64,000 bases of DNA from an uncultured Rhizobiaceae group bacterium. GTDB taxonomy: Bacteria; Pseudomonadota; Alphaproteobacteria; Rhizobiales; Rhizobiaceae. The position numbers were made by a program, and so were the translations under genes. The DNA lies in contig CALLUS010000008.1 of the NCBI GenBank assembly GCA_938010435.1, forward strand, positions 62,001 to 126,000, given 5' to 3'. The notes beneath the pieces are model-generated. The model had not been told where the DNA came from and did no database searches. It was given only the letters and a program-made list of their open reading frames with translations. Positions 57,387 to 64,000 of the stretch are shown piece by piece (the first letter of the stretch is position 1; each line of letters opens with the position of its first letter).

Positions 57387-58244
57387 CTAAGTGTTTGAGC
57401 GGCGGGCCATGAATGCCAGTCGCTCAAACAAATGCACGTCCTGCTCATTTTTCAACAATGCGCCGTGCAGCTTCGGCAATGCGTTGGTCGATTTTTCGCG
57501 CAAAGTTTCCGGGTCCACATCATCAGCAACCAACAGTCGTATCCAATCAAGCGCTTCACTGGTTGATGGCTTTTTCTTCAAACCCGGTGTCTCGCGAACT
57601 TCGTAGAATTGCGTCAATGCTTCCCGCACCAAACGTTGTTTGATACCAGGATAATGCACTTCAACAATCTGGTTCAAAATATCCGCTTCGGGGAATGAGA
57701 TATAATGGAAAAAACAACGGCGCAAGAATGCATCTGGTAGTTCTTTTTCGTTGTTTGAAGTAATGATGACGATAGGACGGTTTTTTGCCTTTATCGTTTC
57801 ATCCAATTCATAACAATAGAATTCCATCTTATCGAGTTCTTGCAAAAGGTCGTTTGGAAACTCGATGTCAGCCTTGTCGATCTCATCGATCAGAAGTACC
57901 ACCTTCTCGTCCGTTTCAAACGCCTCCCAGAGTTTTCCCTTCTTTATATAGTTGCGAATATCTTGAACTTTCTTTTCGCCCAACTGGCTATCTCTCAACC
58001 GCGACACCGCATCATATTCATATAGACCCTGTTGCGCTTTGGTTGTGGACTTCACGTTCCATTCCAGCATTCTTAAGCCGAGCGCCTGCGATATCTGCTT
58101 AGCCAATTCGGTCTTACCCGTTCCAGGCTCACCTTTTACGAGCAAGGGGCGCTCAAGTGTGATGGCTGCATTGACTGCAGTGGTCAGGTCTGCGCCGGCA
58201 ACATACGAAGCGGTGCCTGCAAAACGTTTTTTCTGATCGGACAT
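57387..58244 (-). CDS. MoxR-family AAA+ ATPase
   Basis: 285 residues with Walker A GEPGTGKTELAKQ (~38-50), Walker B VVLLIDEIDKAD (~118-129), sensor-1 region IVITSNNEKELPDAFLRRCFFHY, and an Arg finger in LRRCF. MoxR proteins remodel partner complexes with VWA proteins. The likely partner is the CoxE-like VWA protein at 53.8-54.9 kb. Convergent with the DUF805 gene. Confidence 0.93.
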   Translation of the reverse strand: MSDQKKRFAGTASYVAGADLTTAVNAAITLERPLLVKGEPGTGKTELAKQISQALGLRMLEWNVKSTTKAQQGLYEYDAVSRLRDSQLGEKKVQDIRNYIKKGKLWEAFETDEKVVLLIDEIDKADIEFPNDLLQELDKMEFYCYELDETIKAKNRPIVIITSNNEKELPDAFLRRCFFHYISFPEADILNQIVEVHYPGIKQRLVREALTQFYEVRETPGLKKKPSTSEALDWIRLLVADDVDPETLREKSTNALPKLHGALLKNEQDVHLFERLAFMARRSNT

Positions 58245-58306
58245 AAAATACTGAATTCCAAATAATGTTTGCGAGACCCTAAAAGTTCAGGCCGCGCCAC
58301 GCAATA

Positions 58307-60127
58307 TTATTTCGGAGTTTCTGCATTCCAACCAGCCAACGTGAGGCCTTTTAGAAACAAATCCATGTGTTCAGATTTGGTGAATGGGTGACCAGCCTTC
58401 ACAGCTTCGATTGGGTAAACTGGAAACACCTTTTGAACTTCACCATAGGTGCGTTTGGCTCCCTCCACATCACCCGCAAGGGCCTGACACACAGCTGCAA
58501 GAATCTGATGAAAATACCAATTGGGCCTTTTAGCCGCGGCTTCCAGAGCGAGTTGCTGAGCCTCGTGATATTTGCCCTCAATCATTGACGCCAGTGCCAT
58601 GGACCGGATGAACAAACTTGCATGGGGGTCCGTTGGTGAAACTTTGAGTGCACGAACAGCCATTACACGCGCCTCTTGCGTCTCCCCAATACACACCAGC
58701 ATTCTAGCGAGTTCGCCGATGGCAGAAGCGGAATTTGGATTGAGCGATAAAGCTTGCCGTTCCGCTGCAATAGCTTCAGACATTCTGCCTTTTAACGACA
58801 GTGCTGTTCCCAACGTGAAATGTGCATTGGCATCTGCTTCGTCGTAGCGAACAGCCATGCGCGCAAGTCGATGTGTTTCATCAACTTTGGCAGAAAAGTC
58901 ATCGTATTTACCCGTCCAAATTTCGATCATGTGGCAAAATGCCATCAGCGCATAAGCTCTTCCATTTTCCGGATCTAGCTGCAGAGCCTTCTCAGCATTG
59001 GCCATGGCCTGAACAATATTCTTATAATTGCCACGCCAATAATGCCAACGCGCACGCATGAGGAGTTCCCAAGCATCGACATCGCGCGGCCGACTGTGTG
59101 CTGCCTTCCAAGCTTCATGGCGCAGGAATTCCGGTTCGATATTGCCAACAATCTGGCGAACAATCTCATCATGAATTTCATAGAAGTCTTGATTTTTATG
59201 ATCGAAACTCTGGGACCAAACTGTAAATTGGTTTGCACAATCGACTAAGAACGCAGTGACACGAATTGAACTACCTTTGTTGCGAATGCGTCCCTTCAAC
59301 AAGTACCGAACACCCAGTTCACGTGTAATATCATTGTCGGTGTAACTTGCATCAGAATAGTTCATTGAAGATCGCGGTGAAATCACATTGAGCCATTTTG
59401 AGTGTGCCAAACCATCAGCAACATCAGAGGCCAGTCCCAATGCAACCCATGCATCCTCTTCCTCGGCAACATCCCCACCTTTTGGAATTTCAAACGGAAG
59501 AACGGCAATGCCCCGTTCGCTTTTGAATACATGAGTATCGTCTTGAATCTCATCAATAACTTGAACAGACGGGAGTTTGTTGTAGGTCGATTTATCGGAT
59601 AACTGCCAGAGACGGACCGGATTAGAAATCCCTTTCAATATCCGAAATCCAAGGTCGTTGAACCGAAAATCATCGCTCGAAGAAATTCTGGAATAGGCTT
59701 CACCACATACCAGTGTGGATGCCGGTTCTGCCAGTTGCTGTAAACGGGCAGCTACGTTGACCGCCGGGCCGGATATACGTTCATTTTCTCTTAAAACCGG
59801 CCCGTACGAGATGCCTGAACGAAAACTCAATCTGTCTTCTAAGGAAAGATGTTCATTTGCCCTTACAACTTGCTGATGAAACTCGAGTAAGCACTTTGAA
59901 GCTCCGCAGGGTTTCTTGAATTCCGCAAAAACCCCGTCTCCTGCGGTGTCGATAACATCTCCCCCGTGTTTAACAATAAGATCTCCCAACTGATGAAAAA
60001 GAGAGGCTAAATACTTGCGGGTCTCTATTGCATCACGTTCAATGTGAGACGAATAAGCAACAGCATCGACAAAAGCCGCACAGCTCTTGTCCCATACATA
60101 TCCGCTATTCTTAACCACCGTCTCCAA
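58307..60127 (-). CDS. Class III adenylate/guanylate cyclase with C-terminal TPR domain
   Basis: 606 residues, apparently from a TTG at 60127 (a GTG three codons later is also possible). The cyclase domain (~15-180) has AAFVDAVAYSSHIERD (metal Asp), IDTAGDGVFAEF and GPAVNVAARLQQL (transition-state Asn and Arg, both kept). A CadC/TolB-like segment (~200-340) and TPR repeats (~370-560, NGRAYALMAFCHMIEIW, ANAHFTLGTALSLKGRM) follow. No TM helix is seen, so it is cytoplasmic. Rhizobial genomes hold many such cyclases with protein-protein-interaction tails. This is the third cyclase in the window. Confidence 0.9.
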   Translation of the reverse strand: METVVKNSGYVWDKSCAAFVDAVAYSSHIERDAIETRKYLASLFHQLGDLIVKHGGDVIDTAGDGVFAEFKKPCGASKCLLEFHQQVVRANEHLSLEDRLSFRSGISYGPVLRENERISGPAVNVAARLQQLAEPASTLVCGEAYSRISSSDDFRFNDLGFRILKGISNPVRLWQLSDKSTYNKLPSVQVIDEIQDDTHVFKSERGIAVLPFEIPKGGDVAEEEDAWVALGLASDVADGLAHSKWLNVISPRSSMNYSDASYTDNDITRELGVRYLLKGRIRNKGSSIRVTAFLVDCANQFTVWSQSFDHKNQDFYEIHDEIVRQIVGNIEPEFLRHEAWKAAHSRPRDVDAWELLMRARWHYWRGNYKNIVQAMANAEKALQLDPENGRAYALMAFCHMIEIWTGKYDDFSAKVDETHRLARMAVRYDEADANAHFTLGTALSLKGRMSEAIAAERQALSLNPNSASAIGELARMLVCIGETQEARVMAVRALKVSPTDPHASLFIRSMALASMIEGKYHEAQQLALEAAAKRPNWYFHQILAAVCQALAGDVEGAKRTYGEVQKVFPVYPIEAVKAGHPFTKSEHMDLFLKGLTLAGWNAETPK

Positions 60128-60209
60128 AGTCGCGCATCCCCACTGCTCTTATTGGAAAACTAAGTTTAATCACATAATGGGAATGTGACAAATCACACAT
60201 TTAGGGGAT

Positions 60210-60668
60210 TTATGCCGGCAAGTCCGTCGACACCGATGGTCGGCTGGTCGGCTTTGGCACTTCTTTGTCTTCTGGCAACATATAAGCGCTGCGTGTAACG
60301 CATGTTTTACCCTTCACAAATCGCTCTCCAACAGTCGAAAGACCAACGGGCGCCCAACCAGCACCTTTAAAGCCAAGTTTCTCCGCAGCAATACGTGTGA
60401 CATCGATAATACGGCCTTTGATGAAAGGGCCCCGGTCATTAATACGCACAATAACAGATCTTCCATTCCTGAAATTCGTCACCCTAATACGTGTGCCAAA
60501 TGGCAGTGTGCGATGAGCTGCTGCCATAACATTTGGATTGGCGCGTTCGCCACTCGCTGTCATCGAAGTCAATTGATACCAAGACGCTTTGCCACAGCTT
60601 TTCACCTTTGCGTAAGCGGGCGCAACTGAAAACACCGCGATCAATATGGGAAGAATGAATTTTTTCAT
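60210..60668 (-). CDS. rlpA: RlpA-like septal ring lytic transglycosylase
   Basis: 152 residues with a signal peptide ([21 protein letters not shown]). The double-psi beta-barrel domain reads [57 protein letters not shown], with the catalytic Asp in INDRGPF. It lacks a lipobox and a SPOR domain, so it is a short form. It would cut or bind denuded peptidoglycan in the periplasm. Confidence 0.9.
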   Translation of the reverse strand: MKKFILPILIAVFSVAPAYAKVKSCGKASWYQLTSMTASGERANPNVMAAAHRTLPFGTRIRVTNFRNGRSVIVRINDRGPFIKGRIIDVTRIAAEKLGFKGAGWAPVGLSTVGERFVKGKTCVTRSAYMLPEDKEVPKPTSRPSVSTDLPA

Positions 60669-60727
60669 GCAAATGTGTTGCTTTGAAAATCAGGCGAAAT
60701 TCTGTCGGCTGTCAAGATATGTACAAA

Positions 60728-60757
60728 CAAAAAGGCCCGCGATTTTCATCGCGGGCC
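60728..60757 (-). terminator. Intrinsic terminator after rpsA
   Basis: On the minus strand GGCCCGCGAT pairs with ATCGCGGGCC around GAAA (60734-60757) and is followed by TTTTTGTTTGT. It lies ~27 bp after the rpsA stop. Confidence 0.9.
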
Positions 60758-60784
60758 TCTTCAATTTGATAAAGCGATGTTCGC

Positions 60785-62485
60785 TTATTCGCCTTCGCGA
60801 TCCTTAAGCGCTGCGCCAAGGATATCACCGAGTGAAGCGCCCGAGTCGGATGAACCGAACTGCTTAACCGCTTCTTTTTCTTCAGCGATTTCCAATGCCT
60901 TGATGGACAGATTGACCTTACGGTTTTTCTTATCGAACAAGATAACGCGTGCGTCGATTTTCTGACCAACAGAGAAACGCTCCGGGCGCTGCTCGTCACG
61001 GTCACGGGAAAGATCGAAACGTTTGACGAATGCTTCAATGTCTGTATCAGCGATTTTGACCTCAAGGCCACCATCAGTGACTTTCAGAACTTCAGCTGTC
61101 ACGATTGAATTCTTACGAATTTCACCGCTCTCGCCGCCGTCCATTGGATCAGCACCATCAAGTTGTTTGATGCCGAGCGAGATGCGCTCCTTATCAACAT
61201 CAACGTCAAGAACAATGGCTTTCACCATGTCGCCTTTATTGAAATTCTCGATCGCTTCTTCACCAGACAGGTTCCAGTCCAGATCAGACAAATGAACCAT
61301 TCCGTCAACATCGCCATCGAGACCGATGAACAGACCGAATTCAGTTTTGTTCTTCACTTCGCCTTCAACAATTGTGCCCTGTGGGAACTGTTCAGCGAAT
61401 GTATCCCATGGGTTGGACAAGTTCTGTTTCAGACCAAGAGAAATACGGCGCTTGGAAGGGTCAACCTCAAGAACGATCACTTCAACTTCCTGAGAAGTTG
61501 CAACGATTTTCCCCGGGTGAACGTTTTTCTTTGTCCAAGACATTTCAGAAACGTGGATCAAGCCTTCAATGCCCGGCTCCAGTTCAACAAATGCACCGTA
61601 GTCAGTGATGTTTGTGATACGACCAACGACTTTCGTGTCGATTGGGTATTTCGCACCAATTGCATCCCATGGATCGCTTTCAAGCTGCTTCATGCCGAGT
61701 GAGATACGATGTGTATCTTGGTTCACGCGGATGATCTGAACCTTTACAGTCTGACCAATGTTGAGGATTTCCGTTGGATGATTGACACGGCGCCAAGCCA
61801 TATCCGTCACGTGCAACAAGCCGTCGATGCCACCAAGGTCCACGAATGCACCGTAATCGGTGATGTTTTTGACAACGCCTTCCACGACCTGACCTTCTTC
61901 GAGGTTCTGGACGATTTCGGAACGTTGTTCTGCGCGGCTCTCTTCGAGAACAGTACGTCGCGAAACAACGATGTTGCCGCGACGACGGTCCATTTTCAAA
62001 ATTTGGAACGGCTGCGGTGTATTCATCAGCGGAGTAACGTCGCGAATTGGACGAATGTCCACTTGCGAACGTGGAAGGAAAGCTGTTGCGCCATCCAGAT
62101 CGACAGTGAAACCGCCTTTGACCTGATTGAAGATTGTGCCTTCGACTTTTTCTTCTGCTTCGAACTGCTTTTCGAGTTTAACCCAGCTCTCTTCACGGCG
62201 AGCTTTGTCGCGGGACAGAACAGCTTCGCCCATCGCGTTTTCAACACGCTCCAGGTAAACTTCTACTTTGTCGCCAACTTTCAAAGAGCCGTCGCGGGCG
62301 CTAGCTCCAAATTCTTTAAGTGCAACGCGGCCTTCAACTTTCAAGCCTGCATCGATCACAGCCATATCTTTTTCGATAGCTGTTACAATACCTTCAACAA
62401 CAGTGCCTTCTTGAATGGACTGTACTGCAAAGGATTCGTCGAGGAGGGCTGCAAAGTCCTCCATTGAGGGGTTCATTTCTGACAT
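60785..62485 (-). CDS. rpsA: Ribosomal protein bS1
   Basis: 566 residues with six S1 repeats (from ~25 to ~550), for example VEGVVKNITDYGAFVDLGGIDGLLHVTDMAWRR and TKVVGRITNITDYGAFVELEPGIEGLIHVSEMSW as successive copies. It binds mRNA leaders and helps initiation. GGAG lies before the ATG. It lies downstream of cmk on the same strand, the classical order, with 230 bp between. Confidence 0.97.
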   Translation of the reverse strand: MSEMNPSMEDFAALLDESFAVQSIQEGTVVEGIVTAIEKDMAVIDAGLKVEGRVALKEFGASARDGSLKVGDKVEVYLERVENAMGEAVLSRDKARREESWVKLEKQFEAEEKVEGTIFNQVKGGFTVDLDGATAFLPRSQVDIRPIRDVTPLMNTPQPFQILKMDRRRGNIVVSRRTVLEESRAEQRSEIVQNLEEGQVVEGVVKNITDYGAFVDLGGIDGLLHVTDMAWRRVNHPTEILNIGQTVKVQIIRVNQDTHRISLGMKQLESDPWDAIGAKYPIDTKVVGRITNITDYGAFVELEPGIEGLIHVSEMSWTKKNVHPGKIVATSQEVEVIVLEVDPSKRRISLGLKQNLSNPWDTFAEQFPQGTIVEGEVKNKTEFGLFIGLDGDVDGMVHLSDLDWNLSGEEAIENFNKGDMVKAIVLDVDVDKERISLGIKQLDGADPMDGGESGEIRKNSIVTAEVLKVTDGGLEVKIADTDIEAFVKRFDLSRDRDEQRPERFSVGQKIDARVILFDKKNRKVNLSIKALEIAEEKEAVKQFGSSDSGASLGDILGAALKDREGE

Positions 62486-62715
62486 TTAAGCTCCAAAACC
62501 GCGTGCGATACTATATTTGCGCCAACGCGGAGGTGCACCGGGGTTAGTGTTTCAATTAATCGACTTGTCCCACTCCGCCTCATTTTCGAGGCTAGATCCG
62601 GAAATTCCGGTGTGGTGCAAAAGAGCGGAAGGCCGGCTTGCTTACGAAAATAACTTCAAGACTCTTGAAATCAAAAGGGCACAGCCATGTTCGGCGGCAC
62701 CCCCCAATTCGCTGT

Positions 62716-63366
62716 TCATTTAGGATTTGATGATTTTACAATGCTCAAAGCCGTGTGGAACGCGGTTTCTATATCCATTTTTGACGTGTCGAGCAAGTGG
62801 GCATCTTCTGCCGGTTTAAGCGGACTATCTGCACGCCCCATATCGCGTTCATCCCGCAACTTGATATCAGACAATATGGTCTCAAAACTTGCGTCGCTAC
62901 CGGTCAAATTTCCCCGTTCTTGAACTTCTTTCCAACGCCTTTCAGCGCGCACTTCTGGTGATGCGGTCACATAGAATTTCACTTGGGCATCTGGGCAAAC
63001 CACGGTGCCAATATCACGCCCGTCGAGCACTGCACCTTTGCCAGCGTTTGCAAACTGGCGCTGTTTATCAACCAATGTGATCCGCACACGCGACATGACG
63101 GCCACTTTGGAAGCGGCTTCGCCAATTGCATGAACAGCCAATACGATTGGGTCCAAGACTCCCAAATCAATTTTCTTTGCAGCCTCCACAGCGATGTCTT
63201 CATCATCCAGAGGTTGCTTGTCTTGCAACAAGGCATGAGCAACAGCACGGTAGGTCAGTCCTGTATCGAGATGAGGAAGCTCCAACGCCTCTGCCAAACG
63301 ACGTGACAACGTTCCTTTGCCAGATGCCGCTGGGCCGTCGATTGCAATGATAAAAGGGATGCTCAT
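62716..63366 (-). CDS. cmk: Cytidylate kinase
   Basis: 216 residues, starting [28 protein letters not shown] (P-loop, GPAASGKGT). Further features: [50 protein letters not shown], and the C-terminal [12 protein letters not shown]. It phosphorylates CMP and dCMP for nucleotide pools. Confidence 0.97.
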   Translation of the reverse strand: MSIPFIIAIDGPAASGKGTLSRRLAEALELPHLDTGLTYRAVAHALLQDKQPLDDEDIAVEAAKKIDLGVLDPIVLAVHAIGEAASKVAVMSRVRITLVDKQRQFANAGKGAVLDGRDIGTVVCPDAQVKFYVTASPEVRAERRWKEVQERGNLTGSDASFETILSDIKLRDERDMGRADSPLKPAEDAHLLDTSKMDIETAFHTALSIVKSSNPK

Positions 63367-63523
63367 AGAAACCGTTTACTCCCTGCTCTTTCCGCAAACA
63401 AGATAAAGACTTGTCCACCGTCATTGAAATGACATCAAACCTTCATGTTTGTGTTAGGCTGATGATGCATTGGGCGGGCAACCGAGTTCACAAGACCGGT
63501 CTTTTAAAAGAAGGAAACTGATC

Positions 63524-64000
63524 ATGACACTTGATGCTAAAATTCAACCCGCTTGCGAAAATATCGATGACATCACATTTGACGACATTGATGACATTAT
63601 AAATCCAAAACCTGACGAGAACGATTTTGACCGAGTTGTTGAAACTGCCCTTTCTCGACGCGGATTTATGAGCGGCGTATTGACCTTCGGCGGTGCCGCG
63701 ATGTTGGGCGCTTCCACTGCTTTGACACCTTCTAGAGCAAAGGCCGCAACACTGTTCGAATTTGAACAAGTCCCTGCAAACTCCCTAGACACAATAACTG
63801 TGCCCAAAGGCTATAAATGGGATGTGGTGGCAAAATGGGGAGATCCATTGTTCTCCGATGTTCCTGAATTTGATGAAGCAACACGCGGCACACCCGAAAC
63901 GCAAGCGCGCGCCTTTGGCGACAATAACGACGGAATGGACTTGTTCGAAAAAGACGGGAAATCTGTCTATGTGGTCAACAATGAATATGTAAACCGCAAA
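63524..64000 (+). CDS. PhoX-like (DUF839) alkaline phosphatase, N-terminal part
   Basis: 159 codons, running off the window end. ATG 63524 has AAGGAAAC upstream. A long acidic N-region (DDITFDDIDDIINP) precedes a twin-arginine signal, SRRGFMSGVLTFGGAAMLGAS, and the mature start LFEFEQVPANSLDTITVPKGYKWDVVAKWGDPLF, typical of PhoX proteins. PhoX is a calcium/iron phosphatase exported by Tat and used for organic phosphate scavenging. The Pho box was not convincingly seen. Confidence 0.88.
   Translation, partial: MTLDAKIQPACENIDDITFDDIDDIINPKPDENDFDRVVETALSRRGFMSGVLTFGGAAMLGASTALTPSRAKAATLFEFEQVPANSLDTITVPKGYKWDVVAKWGDPLFSDVPEFDEATRGTPETQARAFGDNNDGMDLFEKDGKSVYVVNNEYVNRK

Noticed and set aside
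61709-62467. Long + strand open frame (252 codons) opposite rpsA
   Set aside because: It is antisense to a certain rpsA gene and has an F/N/C-rich composition typical of a shadow frame.

Overview
The window looks like chromosomal backbone of an alphaproteobacterium, most likely a marine or moderate-GC member of the Hyphomicrobiales (Rhizobiales). This rests on gene content: a class I lysyl-tRNA synthetase, a SAM-II (metA-type) riboswitch in front of metA, rpmI-rplT followed by pheS and pheT, a TPR-linked class III cyclase, and a redox-type cyclase resembling Sinorhizobium CyaC. No insertion sequence, prophage, CRISPR array or rRNA was found.

Layout. 1-6.2 kb: a beta-oxidation operon (two acyl-CoA dehydrogenases, a hotdog thioesterase, a GST, thiolase and FadJ) closed by a hairpin. 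6.3-13.4 kb: single genes (CelD-like GNAT, DsbA-like isomerase, S24 repressor-like regulator, VOC protein, LysRS, TerB-like protein, sterol desaturase-like protein, periplasmic binding protein). 13.5-18.8 kb: the translation block rpmI-rplT-pheS-x-x-pheT, with two extra genes embedded between pheS and pheT by overlapping start/stop codons. 18.8-25.5 kb: cell wall enzymes, msrA, tRNA-Ser(GGA), and a dehydrogenase pair. 25.6-33.5 kb: a giant repeat-containing surface protein translationally coupled to a membrane PAS-GGDEF-EAL protein, with a perfect 15-bp inverted repeat touching the ribosome binding site of the giant gene. 33.7-45.5 kb: MalY-type aminotransferase, acyltransferase, deoA, methyltransferase, patatin lipoprotein, pnp, rpsO, a VOC protein, a GH25 lipoprotein and an acetyl-CoA acetyltransferase.

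45.6-53.7 kb holds the most unusual system: an ABC-exporter-like membrane protein whose nucleotide-binding domain has lost every canonical ATPase motif and carries a large insertion, then a stand-alone cyclic-nucleotide-binding protein, a metallo-beta-lactamase-fold hydrolase, a six-helix membrane cyclase, a second cyclase with a histidine-rich membrane anchor plus a [2Fe-2S] domain, and an exported pentapeptide-repeat protein. All are on one strand with short gaps or overlaps. The gene set could form a cAMP circuit: two possible sources, one reader, one candidate hydrolase and an unknown membrane output. A third cyclase (with TPRs) lies at 58.3-60.1 kb.

53.7-64 kb: VWA protein and MoxR ATPase (a likely functional pair separated by metA, an SDR and a DUF805 protein), metA under a SAM-II riboswitch and terminator, rlpA, cmk-rpsA, and the start of a Tat-exported PhoX-like phosphatase running off the end. 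Protein functions are read from motifs and remembered family features; no database search was made.
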